Shown piece after piece: positions 1-9,359 of a stretch of DNA of 64,000 bases. The position numbers and the translations under genes are program-made. This DNA is from Planctomycetota bacterium. GTDB lineage: Bacteria > Planctomycetota > Planctomycetia > Pirellulales > Pirellulaceae. The DNA is taken from assembly GCA_963204915.1 (NCBI GenBank), contig CAUJHS010000117.1, forward strand, positions 372,001 to 436,000, given 5' to 3'. Within the stretch, counting starts at the first letter, position 1; every line of letters starts with the position of its first letter. The notes beneath the pieces are model-generated. The model was not told the DNA's origin and ran no database searches. It saw only the letters and a list, made by a program, of their open reading frames with translations.

Positions 1-1
1 A

Positions 2-118
2 ACGTCCTTCGTGCGCCGCAGGAACCGCCTGGCGCAAGGAGGTCGTCAGCAGCGATTGCGGCGCAAGGAGCGCGCCGCGCGATTGGCCGGATTTGCACGA
101 AGTGCGCCGGCGACTTGA
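2..118 (+). CDS. Possible C-terminal end of an upstream gene (partial)
   Basis: Reading from base 2, an open frame with strongly GC-biased third positions runs into the window and stops at TGA 116-118. The visible 38 residues are Arg-rich and have no recognisable motif. The other two forward frames are also open here, so this could be non-coding. It would end 40 bases before the nitric oxide reductase start. The call rests on codon composition only. Confidence 0.2.
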   Translation, partial: TSFVRRRNRLAQGGRQQRLRRKERAARLAGFARSAPAT

Positions 119-158
119 TCCCCCACACCCTTTTTGTCTTTCCTTTTGAGGAGCCGCA

Positions 159-2468
159 ATGCGTTACTTTCGACTTTGGCTTGGATTCTTCCTGGTCGTC
201 GCGTGCTCGTTCGCCGTACTGGGATATTACGGCTTCGAGATCTATCGCCTGGCCCCGCCGGTGCCCGAACAGGTTGTGACCACCGAAGGGCAAACGATCT
301 ACACCGGCCAGGAAATCAAAGACGGCCAGAATGTGTGGCAGTCGATGGGCGGGCAGGAAGTCGGTTCGGTGTGGGGGCACGGCGCGTACGTAGCGCCGGA
401 CTGGTCGGCCGACTGGCTGCATCGCGAGGCGTTGTGGCTCTTGAACCACTGGGCCCAGGCCGACCATGGCCGCACCTTTGACGAACTCGACGAAGAACCG
501 AAAGCGGCCCTGCAAGCGCGACTCCAAAAAGAGCTGCGCACCAACACCTATGACCCCGAAACGGGCGATTTGACCATTTCGCCTCTGCGGGCGCAAGCCA
601 TCGCCGCGGTAAGCGAGCACTATGCCGCGCTGTTTAGCGACGACCCCGAATTGGACGAACTGCGCGACGCTTATGCGATTCCTTCGAATAGTATTCCCGA
701 CGCCGAACGCCGCGATCATATCAACGCGTTCTTCTTTTGGGCCTCGTGGGCGTGTGTGACTAACCGGCCCGATTCAGCCATCACGTATACGCAAAACTGG
801 CCAGCGGACCGGCTCGTGGGCAACGAACCGACCGGCTCGATTGTGGTGTGGTCGGTCATCAGCTTTGTGGTGCTTCTGGCCGGCATCGGTGCGCTGGCGT
901 GGTACTTCGCCGTGCAGCGCCACAACGAAGACGGAGTAATTGTCGAGTACCCCACGGCCGACCCGCTGTTGGCGCTTACGCCGACTCCTTCGATGAAGGC
1001 CACCTTGAAGTACTTTTGGGTGGTAGCGTTGCTGCTCGTGCTGCAAGTGGGGCTGGGCGCCGTGACGGCGCACTACGGCGTAGAGGGTTCTGGATTTTAC
1101 GGCTTCCCGCTGGCCGAATGGTTGCCCTATTCGGTCACGCGCACCTGGCACACGCAACTGGGCATTTTTTGGATCGCCACGGCCTGGCTGGCGACGGGGC
1201 TGTTCATGGCTCCGGCGGTTTCGGGCTATGAGCCGAAGTTCCAACGCTTGGGCGTCAATGTGCTGTTCCTGTGCTTGCTGGTGATCGTGGGCGGTTCGAT
1301 GTTCGGACAATGGATGGGAGTGCAACAAAAGTTAGGGCATACCGCCAACTTCTGGTTCGGCCATCAAGGGCTGGAGTACGTCGACCTGGGGCGGTTTTGG
1401 CAACTGTTCTTGTTCGCCGGGTTGTTCATCTGGCTCGGATTGATGACGCGCGCCATGTGGCCGGCGTTTCGTAAACATGAGGAAGGCCGACACCTGCTCG
1501 GCATGTTCCTGATCTCGTCGCTGGCCATCGCCATGTTCTACGGCGCGGGTTTGATGTGGGGCCGGCAAACCAACCTCGCCGTGATCGAATACTGGCGCTG
1601 GTGGGTGGTGCATCTGTGGGTCGAAGGCTTCTTTGAAGTGTTCGCCACCGTGGTCATCGCCTTCCTCTTTACCCGCATGGGGTTGCTTAAAGCCGCCACC
1701 GCTACCGCGGCGGTGTTGTTTTCGACGATCATCTTCCTGTCAGGCGGGATCATCGGCACGTTCCATCACTTGTACTTCACCGGCACGCCCACCGCGGTGC
1801 TCGCACTGGGGGCCACCTTCAGCGCGCTGGAAGTGGTGCCGCTGGTGCTGATTGGTTTTGAAGCGTATGAAAACCTCAGCCTGACCAACAGCCGGCCGTG
1901 GGTTCGGGCGTATAAATGGCCGATCTACTTCTTCGTCTCGGTGGCGTTCTGGAACCTGGTGGGCGCGGGGTTATTCGGATTCTTGATCAATCCACCCATC
2001 GCGCTGTACTACATGCAAGGTTTGAACACCACGCCGGTTCACGGCCACACGGCGCTCTTTGGCGTGTACGGCATGCTTGGCATCGGGCTGATGTTGTTCT
2101 GCCTGAAGGGCCTGGCGGCGCAAAACCGCTGGAAGACCAAACTGCTGGGCGCCTCGTTCTGGATGATCAACATCGGCTTGGCGCTTATGGTGCTGTTGAG
2201 CTTGTTGCCCGTCGGGCTGATGCAAGCTTGGGCCAGTGTGACGCATGGCATGTGGTACGCCCGCTCGGCCGAGTTCATGCAAACCGACCTGATGGACACC
2301 CTGCGTTGGTTGCGCGTGGTGGGCGATACGATCTTCGCGATTGGCGTGATGGGAATCGGCGTGTTCGTGGTGGGCTTGAAGACCGGTTGGTCGATTTCCG
2401 GCCCGGCAACCGACCTGCGCGACTTGACTGTGGCCCCAGAGAAACGCGAACCGGCGTATCAGTCGTAA
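159..2468 (+). CDS. norZ: Quinol-dependent nitric oxide reductase (qNOR), single subunit
   Basis: Reduces two NO to N2O with quinol electrons in the cytoplasmic membrane. At 769 aa it has the usual qNOR length. An N-terminal membrane anchor (about residues 5-27) is followed by a periplasmic cytochrome-c-like domain without a CxxCH heme site, as expected for qNOR, with the family-typical GQNVWQSMGGQEVGSVWGHG at about 56-75. About 13 further hydrophobic segments follow from residue 220, with His-rich helices (VTRTWHTQLGIFW; GGIIGTFHHLYFTG; TTPVHGHTALFGVYG) that carry the heme and FeB ligands in this heme-copper oxidase relative. The ATG follows a GAGG at 149-152. No nitrite or nitrous oxide reductase gene lies nearby, so an NO-detoxification role is inferred. 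Very confident of the family. Confidence 0.95.
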   Translation: MRYFRLWLGFFLVVACSFAVLGYYGFEIYRLAPPVPEQVVTTEGQTIYTGQEIKDGQNVWQSMGGQEVGSVWGHGAYVAPDWSADWLHREALWLLNHWAQADHGRTFDELDEEPKAALQARLQKELRTNTYDPETGDLTISPLRAQAIAAVSEHYAALFSDDPELDELRDAYAIPSNSIPDAERRDHINAFFFWASWACVTNRPDSAITYTQNWPADRLVGNEPTGSIVVWSVISFVVLLAGIGALAWYFAVQRHNEDGVIVEYPTADPLLALTPTPSMKATLKYFWVVALLLVLQVGLGAVTAHYGVEGSGFYGFPLAEWLPYSVTRTWHTQLGIFWIATAWLATGLFMAPAVSGYEPKFQRLGVNVLFLCLLVIVGGSMFGQWMGVQQKLGHTANFWFGHQGLEYVDLGRFWQLFLFAGLFIWLGLMTRAMWPAFRKHEEGRHLLGMFLISSLAIAMFYGAGLMWGRQTNLAVIEYWRWWVVHLWVEGFFEVFATVVIAFLFTRMGLLKAATATAAVLFSTIIFLSGGIIGTFHHLYFTGTPTAVLALGATFSALEVVPLVLIGFEAYENLSLTNSRPWVRAYKWPIYFFVSVAFWNLVGAGLFGFLINPPIALYYMQGLNTTPVHGHTALFGVYGMLGIGLMLFCLKGLAAQNRWKTKLLGASFWMINIGLALMVLLSLLPVGLMQAWASVTHGMWYARSAEFMQTDLMDTLRWLRVVGDTIFAIGVMGIGVFVVGLKTGWSISGPATDLRDLTVAPEKREPAYQS

Positions 2469-2533
2469 CTCGTCAACGAACGAACGAAACGCAACAGACC
2501 ATCGGCCGGCGCCTACCGGCCGATTGACTACAT

Positions 2534-2618
2534 GGCGAGCGGCCAGCGCAAGCCGGCTGATGTACGCACCGGGGCAGATCGCTCCATCAGGGGACTTTCC
2601 CCGCTCGCCTTGTTTTTT
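2534..2618 (+). terminator. Candidate terminator after the NO reductase gene
   Basis: A 9-bp perfect stem (2534-2542 with 2601-2609) encloses a long loop and is followed by TTGTTTTTT. A separate perfect 9-bp hairpin without a T run (2501-2509 with 2516-2524) lies between it and the norZ stop. The long loop makes this less canonical than the other terminators in the window. Confidence 0.4.
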
Positions 2619-2652
2619 CTCATCCGCCGCGGTGCATCCACGGCGCGGCTCG

Positions 2653-3189
2653 CTATCGCTTTTTCGGTCGCAAGAAGAACGTCGAGGCGATTAACCCCAG
2701 ACCAAGAGCCGACACCACACCAGCGCCGATCATCACTAATTTCATGCGCTCGTCGATCCGCCGGTGGTAGACAAAGTGCGGCACATGTTCCCGACTGAGC
2801 CCTTCCTCCAGCACTTCCTTTTGCCACAGCTCGAAATTCTGAACGGGCGTATTGTTGTCGATCTCCGCCAGGTACTGATCGAGCAGTTCCGGAATAATCG
2901 GCGGTTTATCCGTAACCAGGTAGCTGCGTTGCATTCCGACCACGCCTAGCACAATAACTCCCAAGAGCAGGAGAACCCCGCCTGTGGCGAACAGCGCGCC
3001 TTGCACCTGGCCCCACGCCAACCGCCGACGCGGGGGCGGCGCAACGTCGGGCGCCGTTTCGAGCCGCCGCAATTCGCGCAAGTTCGGCGCAGGAAACGTT
3101 TGGCCGCATTCGCACGACAACGCATCGCCCGCTTGACTGGTCGAAACGGGGATTTTGCGGCCGCAGGTGCAGGGAACGAGATAACGCAT
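2653..3189 (-). CDS. Zinc-ribbon membrane protein of unknown function
   Basis: A 178-aa protein if the ATG at 3187-3189 is used. An in-frame extension to 3222 adds 11 residues unlike the family pattern. The N-terminus starts with MRYLVPCTCGRKIPVSTSQAG followed by CECGQTF, two CxC pairs that look like a compact zinc ribbon. Two hydrophobic segments follow, near residue 75 (GALFATGGVLLLLGVIVLGV) and near the C-terminus (IGAGVVSALGLGLIASTFF), with a charged tail. The topology suggests a small membrane protein with a cytoplasmic metal-binding head. No enzymatic motif is seen. It stands alone on the minus strand, converging on norZ. Confidence 0.7.
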   Translation of the reverse strand: MRYLVPCTCGRKIPVSTSQAGDALSCECGQTFPAPNLRELRRLETAPDVAPPPRRRLAWGQVQGALFATGGVLLLLGVIVLGVVGMQRSYLVTDKPPIIPELLDQYLAEIDNNTPVQNFELWQKEVLEEGLSREHVPHFVYHRRIDERMKLVMIGAGVVSALGLGLIASTFFLRPKKR

Positions 3190-3281
3190 AAGTGCCAACC
3201 CAAAGGGACGCTTTGAAACCAACGTTGCAAGGAGCGAAAGGGTAAGCCGCAGGTCTTACGGCGTACGGGGGCGAGCGTGTC

Positions 3282-4076
3282 TTAACCGGGAGCGGCGCTT
3301 CCGCGGTTGGCCCACCAGGGCAAACTAATTCCGCCGTCAATGAGCAGCGTGGCGCCGGTCATGTAATCGTGTTTGGGATCGCACAAGAATAAAATCCCCT
3401 CGGCCATTTCCTCCGGGGTTCCCAACCGGCCCAGGGGAATCTTGGTTCCGGCCCGCTGAATGGTGTCCTCGTCGGCGAACTTGCGCTCGCCGGGCGTGTC
3501 GGTCCAGCCGGGTTGAATGATGTTCACGCGGATTTTGTGCTCCGCCACCTCGATGGCCGCGGTGCGCGCCATGTGTTCAACGGCGGCCTTGGACATGTTG
3601 TAGGCCATCGAGCGCGGGGCGGGAATAAAGGCATGGGGCGAACTGACAATGACCACCGAGCCGCCCCCGCCTTGCGCAATCATTTGCCGTGTGGAAGAGC
3701 GCAGCAGGTTGAACACCCCCCACATGGTCACATCGACAGTCCGGCGGAAGCCAACCAAGTCGGCTTCGTAAAAAATTTCGCGATCGCTATATGCGGCGTT
3801 GGACACGGCAATGTCCAGCTTGCCGAACTCCGCGACGGTGTCGCGCACCATGCGCTCCACCGCATCATAATCCGCCACGTCGGCCTGCAGGATGATCGCT
3901 TTGGATCCGGCGTCGCGCACGGCTTGGGCCACTTGTTCGGCTTCATCGGCATGCGAGCGATAGTTGATGGCAACGCTAGCGCCAGCACGACCCAACGCGA
4001 CGGCCGTAGCGCGGCCAATTCCCAAACTGGCGCCCGTGACCAGGGCGACCCGTCCTTTAAGGTGTTCACTCGTCAT
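3282..4076 (-). CDS. Short-chain dehydrogenase/reductase (SDR), classical type
   Basis: NAD(P)-dependent oxidoreductase of 264 aa. The Rossmann glycine motif TGASLGIG sits near residue 15, an NAG-equivalent NAA near 91, the catalytic Ser in VIVSSPHAF near 145 and the YxxxK pair in AYNMSKAAVEH near 158. The C-terminus has the common MTGATLLIDGG ending. It resembles glucose-1-dehydrogenase or 3-oxoacyl-ACP reductase-like SDRs, but the substrate cannot be read from sequence. The ATG at 4076 lies at the edge of the long gene-free stretch upstream of the sigma factor gene. A single-gene unit. Confidence 0.9.
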   Translation of the reverse strand: MTSEHLKGRVALVTGASLGIGRATAVALGRAGASVAINYRSHADEAEQVAQAVRDAGSKAIILQADVADYDAVERMVRDTVAEFGKLDIAVSNAAYSDREIFYEADLVGFRRTVDVTMWGVFNLLRSSTRQMIAQGGGGSVVIVSSPHAFIPAPRSMAYNMSKAAVEHMARTAAIEVAEHKIRVNIIQPGWTDTPGERKFADEDTIQRAGTKIPLGRLGTPEEMAEGILFLCDPKHDYMTGATLLIDGGISLPWWANRGSAAPG

Positions 4077-5371
4077 AGCAACAGAAACCCAAGGCGAAAA
4101 TCAAGGAAGAAAACAAACGTGTCAAACGTGATAGGAAAAGCACAACTGACCAAGAGGCGGCGTCATCACTTCATGAATTAGCGCCGGTCGGGGTGTAAAT
4201 TAGGGGAACGATCATGCGTTGGGAACATCTTAACCAGAAACGCCCCGTCTGAACATTTGCCGCTTGGGCCCGCAGGCGCCAGCTAGCGGCGCGGCTCTTT
4301 TTCCTACGTAGTACGGCGTGAGAAGGCTCATCAATAAAAAATCGTAAATGGCACGCGTCTGCGATGACTCTACCGGGTGGAATGATCGGGCGGAGCGGTG
4401 GTTCGGATCTGCGAATTTTAACGATTTCCCTACTAGACTTCATGTTTTGTCCACATACAATTAAAAAACTTACCAAACACCACCCATCCTCGGGTGGCGA
4501 CAGCCGTCTGAAGCGACGGCGCGGCGCAACGACCCAGCAACTATCGCCGGACGTTAAGGGAGCGTAAGGAATGCGACGCGCAAAAGAACCGTCGGAGCGC
4601 GTCAAGATTGTTGGGGCGGTATCTGAACCGAAGCGTTATGTCGGCTTCAAGAACCTTCTTCGAGGAGTTGAAAGTCCAGACGGATTTCGAGGGGCTTTTG
4701 ATTTCTTCCTTGGGTTTGGCCTCCTCGCGGCTTCTGTCGTCATCACTTGGTATCAGCCCGTTGTCCCACCTGGGTTGGGCGATGTGAAAATAGGGAAAAT
4801 GCAAGGCTGGCGCCGTGGTCGCTTCGCCTCGCACAATTTACGCAAACACAATTTTTTAGCTTCTGTGCGGCGCAAGCTGCTTCGGAAGCCCGCGGTGATA
4901 GAATTACCGGTGTCCAGCTCGTGCTGCTTCGCAAGGGGGTAACCCATTTCGCGACCCTAAAACTAGCCGCTGCCGGCGCCGGGGAATACAATTGAACCAT
5001 AAATCAAAAACACTTTACAACTTTCGCAGTTTTTTTCGCCGTAGGCGATCGGAGCGCATGCCAGGCGTGATGTTGCGGCCGACGTGGACAAGGCCAAGGA
5101 ACACGTGGGACAATCTGGCGGTGGCCGTCAGATGGGGAAAGGTTGAACTCGCTCGGTCGCTAGGATGGCCGACCTGCTGCTTCGCCTTGGCCCTGGCTCC
5201 TGCGGTTGTGCGGCGCCACCGGACCGCCCTCGCAAACCCTTAACGCTCGCGACGCCCCAGCGGCCTTTGTGTGGTTGGGTTGAAGCTCGCTCTAACCCAG
5301 TTGGCTTGACCCAAACGATTGTTCCGGGAACTACTCAGCATCGTTCACTTTTCCAGCGTAGGAGTAAAACC
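4077..5371. other. Long gene-free region upstream of the primary sigma factor gene
   Basis: About 1.3 kb with lower GC than its neighbours and no reading frame with convincing codon use. The best candidates (4171-4605 minus, 4571-4942 plus) lack family-like features. It must contain the promoter of the SDR gene on the minus strand and that of the sigma gene on the plus strand. Nothing resembling a tRNA cloverleaf was found. Confidence 0.5.
4992..5021 (+). promoter_or_regulatory. Candidate sigma-70-type promoter for the sigma factor gene
   Basis: TTGAAC (4992-4997), an 18-nt AT-rich spacer, then TACAAC (5016-5021). This is a weak match to TTGACA/TATAAT in the most AT-rich part of the upstream region, about 350 nt before the proposed TTG start. 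It implies a long leader. It is a pattern match only. Confidence 0.25.
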
Positions 5372-6931
5372 TTGTTCGACGCACTGCTCGAAGACTTTGA
5401 AGACGACGCGACTCGGCCAGGCGACGAGGACGAGGAAAGCTTCGGCCAACCCGTCGAGGATGAACTCGACGAGGACGAAGAGCTGGACGGCGATCCCGAG
5501 GCGCAAGACCAAGGCGAAGAAGACGAAGACGAACTTCTCGCTCCGCTGGACGATAACGAATCCTGGTCGGACGATCCGGTCCGCATGTATCTGACGCAAA
5601 TGGGCGAAATTCCGCTGCTCACCCGGCAGCAGGAAATCTCGCTCGCCAAGCGGATTGAGATTACCCGCCGAAGGTTCCGCACCAAACTTCTGGAATGCGA
5701 TTATGTGATTCGTGCGGCGTTCAAGACCTTGAAGCGCGTGGAGTCGGGCGAGTTGCCCTTTGACCGCACGGTGCAGGTGTCGGTCACCGACCGCCTGGAG
5801 AAAGATCAGATCATGGGCCGGCTGCCGCACAACTTGCGGACGCTGGAAATTTTGCTCAAACGCAATCGGGCCGACTATCGCATCGCGCTGAGCAAGTCGC
5901 AGTCGCAAAAGAAGCGTCGTGAAGCCTGGAAGCGTCTCTCGCGTCGGCGTCGTCGCTGCGTCCGGTTGATTGAAGAACTCGGCTTGCGCACGCAGCGCAT
6001 CGAACCGATGATTCGCACCCTGGAGCAGTTCAGCCGGCGGATTGATCAGCTCCAGTTCATGATCCAAGAGCACAAAAAGAAGCGTGCTCCCGCGGAAGAA
6101 CGCAAGCCTTGGGTGGACGAGTACCGCAGCATTCTCGTCGCCACGCAAGAAACGCCTTCGAGCCTTCGCGGCCGCGTGCGGTTCCTTCGCGGCGTGTACG
6201 CCGACTATCAACAAGCGAAACGCGAACTCTCGGAAGGCAACTTGCGGTTGGTCGTCTCGATCGCGAAGAAGTATCGCAACCGCGGCTTAAGCTTCTTGGA
6301 CCTGATTCAAGAAGGCAACGCCGGTTTGATGCGAGCGGTCGATAAATTCGAGTATCGCCGCGGCTTCAAGTTCTGTACGTACGCCACCTGGTGGATTCGC
6401 CAGGCGATCACCCGCGCCGTGGCCGACCAAAGCCGCACCATTCGTATTCCGGTGCACATGGTCGAAACGATGACGCGCGTGCGCAATGTCTCGCGGCAGC
6501 TGTTGCAAGAGTTGGGCCGTGACCCAACCCTCGAAGAAACCGCCAACCGCGCGGATACTTCGGTCGATGAAGCGCGCCGTGTGCTGGCCATGAACCGCTA
6601 CCCCATCAGCCTTGATCGGCCGGTAGGCAACAGCGAAGACAGCCACTTTGGCGACTTGCTGCCCGATGGCGCCGCCGAAAATCCTGCCTCAGGCGCTTCG
6701 CAAGAGATGCTTCGTTCGCGTATTAACAAAGTGCTCAAAACGCTCAGCTATCGCGAGCGCGAGATCATTAAATTGCGTTACGGCCTGGGTGATGGTTACA
6801 GCTACACGCTGGAAGAAGTCGGCCACATTTTCAAAGTCACCCGCGAACGTATCCGCCAGATCGAAGCCAAAGCGGTGCGCAAGCTCCAACAACCCAGCCG
6901 CAGCCAGGAACTAGTCGGCTTCTTGGACTAG
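5372..6931 (+). CDS. rpoD: Primary sigma factor (RpoD/SigA type), TTG start
   Basis: Directs RNA polymerase to housekeeping promoters. The proposed start is TTG 5372, seven bases after GGAG (5361-5364), giving 519 aa beginning [12 protein letters not shown]. The open frame continues upstream to 5165 but that part lacks coding character. Parts in order: an acidic N-terminus, region 1.2 ([19 protein letters not shown], near residue 68), a long Arg/Lys-rich non-conserved insert (roughly residues 105-260), region 2 ([16 protein letters not shown], near 292; the -10 recognition helix [13 protein letters not shown], near 335), region 3, and region 4 with the -35 helix-turn-helix ending [14 protein letters not shown]. 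coli-type region 1.1 is absent or replaced by the acidic tail. A clear terminator follows. Confidence 0.95.
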   Translation: MFDALLEDFEDDATRPGDEDEESFGQPVEDELDEDEELDGDPEAQDQGEEDEDELLAPLDDNESWSDDPVRMYLTQMGEIPLLTRQQEISLAKRIEITRRRFRTKLLECDYVIRAAFKTLKRVESGELPFDRTVQVSVTDRLEKDQIMGRLPHNLRTLEILLKRNRADYRIALSKSQSQKKRREAWKRLSRRRRRCVRLIEELGLRTQRIEPMIRTLEQFSRRIDQLQFMIQEHKKKRAPAEERKPWVDEYRSILVATQETPSSLRGRVRFLRGVYADYQQAKRELSEGNLRLVVSIAKKYRNRGLSFLDLIQEGNAGLMRAVDKFEYRRGFKFCTYATWWIRQAITRAVADQSRTIRIPVHMVETMTRVRNVSRQLLQELGRDPTLEETANRADTSVDEARRVLAMNRYPISLDRPVGNSEDSHFGDLLPDGAAENPASGASQEMLRSRINKVLKTLSYREREIIKLRYGLGDGYSYTLEEVGHIFKVTRERIRQIEAKAVRKLQQPSRSQELVGFLD

Positions 6932-6992
6932 GCAATGGACTAGGCAAAATTCAACGCGCCGCGGCGCGTGCGAACAACCACAAAACTCGCTC

Positions 6993-7026
6993 ACGGCGCC
7001 TTCTTAACCCAAGGCGCCGTTTTTTT
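6993..7026 (+). terminator. Rho-independent terminator of rpoD
   Basis: A perfect 8-bp stem ACGGCGCC (6993-7000) with GGCGCCGT (7013-7020), a 12-nt loop and a run of seven T (7020-7026). It lies 62 bases after the rpoD stop. Confidence 0.85.
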
Positions 7027-7126
7027 GTTGAACACGGTTCGTCTGGCAATGGCCCGAACGATATGAAACAATAACGTTAGGCCTCGGGTGTTGGCGGCGT
7101 TGGCTTCTTCGAAATGGCGTTGGGCA

Positions 7127-7864
7127 ATGGCGAACTCAAAGGTTTTGACTCGATTGAAGGACATCGACTATCCCTATTCCGATGGGCAACCCATGGGCGA
7201 GACTCCCGAGCATCGCGACAACCTCGCCCATTTGATCGAGATGCTTCGCACCTGGTTCGCTCAAGATGATCAGACCTACGTTTCGGGGAATTCGTTTCTC
7301 TACTATGTGCCGGGCAATCGCCTGCGACATGTCTCGCCCGATGTGTTTGTCGTTCGCGGAATTCCCAAAACTCCTGAACGTCGCCGTTATTTGGTATGGG
7401 AAGAAGGCAAGGCGCCCGACTTAATCATTGAGCTGACATCCCCCTCGACGTATGAGGAAGACCTGGAAGACAAATTCACCATCTATCGCGACATTTTGCA
7501 CGTGCAGGAGTACTTCTTGTTTGATCCGTTGCACGAATGTCTCGAACCGCGGCTCCAGGGTTTCCGCCTCCGCAAGGATGGCAGTTACGCGCCCATTCGC
7601 CGAGTCAAAGGCCGACTGCCAAGTAAGGTCCTGGGGCTTTCACTCGAAGCCAATGGTTGGGAGCTTCGCTTGCATGACCCTGCTACCGACCAATGGTTAC
7701 CCACGCCTGAAGAAGTACAGCAAGCCCTGAACGCCGAACGGCAAGCGCGCCTGGCCGAACAGCAGGCCCGCCTGGCCGAACAGCAGGCTCGCCTGGAGGC
7801 TGAGGCGGAGAACGAGCGACTGCGCAAGGAAATCGACCAGTTACGTCGCCGCAACAAAGGTTAA
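7127..7864 (+). CDS. Uma2 family protein (DUF820, restriction-endonuclease-like fold)
   Basis: A 245-aa protein from ATG 7127; a GTG at 7088 would add 13 residues. The core matches the Uma2/DUF820 pattern: HVSPDVFVVRG near residue 66, then LVWEEGKAPDLIIELTSPST near 84-103, with the D...E.K-like residues of the PD-(D/E)XK fold, then a YxDILHVQEYFLFDP segment. From about residue 196 the protein becomes a charged coiled coil with three near-identical ARLAEQQ heptads ending in KEIDQLRRRNKG. The family is expanded in cyanobacteria and planctomycetes and its cellular role is unsettled. A single gene with no visible partner. Confidence 0.85.
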   Translation: MANSKVLTRLKDIDYPYSDGQPMGETPEHRDNLAHLIEMLRTWFAQDDQTYVSGNSFLYYVPGNRLRHVSPDVFVVRGIPKTPERRRYLVWEEGKAPDLIIELTSPSTYEEDLEDKFTIYRDILHVQEYFLFDPLHECLEPRLQGFRLRKDGSYAPIRRVKGRLPSKVLGLSLEANGWELRLHDPATDQWLPTPEEVQQALNAERQARLAEQQARLAEQQARLEAEAENERLRKEIDQLRRRNKG

Positions 7865-7886
7865 GGCGCTAACCCTTGGGCAGTCC

Positions 7887-9332
7887 TTACCGTGAGCGCC
7901 AGGCCGGGCCTACGTCGCTGGCGGTCAGCGGCCGCCGCATCACGGGCTCGGCGGACACCTGGTCACAGCCAATGTCGAGCGGGCCGGTCCGACGTTGCCC
8001 ATCCACGTCCTCTTGGACAAACGGAAAGGCCCCGGTCCCCTGCCCGATGGCGGGGCTGTTGCGATTTGGCCGCCACAATCCCTCGTCCGCCTGCTGCAAT
8101 AGCGGATCCATGGTCAAGATGTCGGGGTTTTCGGGCACGCCCAGCGGAGCGCCATACATCAGGTTCCCCTGCCATCGCAAGTTGATCGGCGTGCTGATCT
8201 CATTAATCAGGGGCTCCTTTTTGCCGACGGCGATGTTATGCGCAAACACGCAATCTTGCGGCGGTAGTACGCCGCCGCGCGGGTTGTCGCTTGCGAACCC
8301 CAACACAAAGTTCTGTCGGCAGCGTACGAAGGTGTTAAAGGCCACCACGGCCCGTTGCACCTGGAAGTACCCATGCAGCGGCGAGTTGGGCAGGCCGTTC
8401 ATCAGGCAAATGGCCGCTCGCGCGTCGATTCCCTCGAGTTCGGCAAAGTAATTGTTGTACACCTTGTGGTCTTCGCCGATGATTCGCACCCCGCCCGTGC
8501 TGCGACGGCCATGACCAAGAAAGAAATTGCCGGCCACCGTGCAGCGGTCGCCATGTCGCAGGGTCAGGGCGCCTTGGCACTCGCGGAACGTGTTGTAGCG
8601 GTAGACGTTCTCGCACGATTTGTTGGAGATGATTTCAATTTCGCCATCGCATGCTTCGAACAAGTTATGCTCCACCATGGTGCGCGAGTTGTTCAGCGAC
8701 ACATCGCTGGTTCCTACGCGAATCGTCTCGCCCCCGTTGGCGCCCAGCGATGGCCGCGGGCCAAAGTGATTGTGGTCAATTTGGTGATGATTGGGCGTTT
8801 CGCCCACCCACACCACCAGCGTCGGCCCCGAGTTGGTCTTATCCGCCAGATAGCAGTGATCGACCCGGTTGTGCGAACCGTAGATCGAGACCCACTTCGT
8901 GTCACTCTTGCGTTCGGCGGGGCTGTACCCGGTCACGGCGCATTGGGTCAACCGGCAATGATGCGACAAGCGGGACGAGCTGCGTCGAAACGCGATCACG
9001 TCGCCCGAGGCGACTTGGCCGTCTTTGAACCAAAGCCCTTCGACCACCAAGTGTTCCCCACCCAGGCGCAAGCGCGACTGGCCGGTCAGCACCGCCTTAC
9101 CCGGAGTTTGCGCACGCAACGTGATGGGGTGTTCGGCCGCGCCTTGGGAGTCAAACACGAGCTCCACATCGGCCCACTCGCCGTCGCGCAGCACGATCAC
9201 GTCGCCGGGCCGAGACTGGCGCACCGCAGCCGAGAATTCTTGGATGTTTTCCACCCGATGTTCGGCCGCAATGCTACCGCCGGTCTGCAGCGCGCCAAGC
9301 ACGAACGCGACAACGATTGTTCGGAGCATCAT
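7887..9332 (-). CDS. Secreted polysaccharide lyase, PL6-like (alginate lyase/chondroitinase B type)
   Basis: Predicted to cleave uronate-containing polysaccharide by beta-elimination outside the cytoplasm. The 481-aa form starting at ATG 9332 has a signal peptide (MMLRTIVVAFVLGALQTGG...AA); an ATG at 9350 gives six more residues. The body is a right-handed beta-helix with repeated HNxF/DHCY steps. The catalytic-site region matches PL6 enzymes: DTKWVSIYGSHNRVDHCYLA with a downstream conserved Lys, then VWVGETPNHHQIDHNHFG and NGGETIRVG. The stop lies at 7887, 22 bases from the convergent Uma2 gene. The aminotransferase gene is immediately upstream on the same strand but unrelated in function. 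Substrate is not assignable. Confidence 0.85.
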   Translation of the reverse strand: MMLRTIVVAFVLGALQTGGSIAAEHRVENIQEFSAAVRQSRPGDVIVLRDGEWADVELVFDSQGAAEHPITLRAQTPGKAVLTGQSRLRLGGEHLVVEGLWFKDGQVASGDVIAFRRSSSRLSHHCRLTQCAVTGYSPAERKSDTKWVSIYGSHNRVDHCYLADKTNSGPTLVVWVGETPNHHQIDHNHFGPRPSLGANGGETIRVGTSDVSLNNSRTMVEHNLFEACDGEIEIISNKSCENVYRYNTFRECQGALTLRHGDRCTVAGNFFLGHGRRSTGGVRIIGEDHKVYNNYFAELEGIDARAAICLMNGLPNSPLHGYFQVQRAVVAFNTFVRCRQNFVLGFASDNPRGGVLPPQDCVFAHNIAVGKKEPLINEISTPINLRWQGNLMYGAPLGVPENPDILTMDPLLQQADEGLWRPNRNSPAIGQGTGAFPFVQEDVDGQRRTGPLDIGCDQVSAEPVMRRPLTASDVGPAWRSR

Positions 9333-9359
9333 GGCGTCGGCCCGGACCATCCTCAGGAC

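Noticed and set aside
4571-4942. A 123-aa plus-strand frame in the gap before rpoD
   Set aside because: No strong third-position GC bias, no ribosome binding site, and a C-terminus that reads like non-coding sequence. Left as part of the gene-free region.
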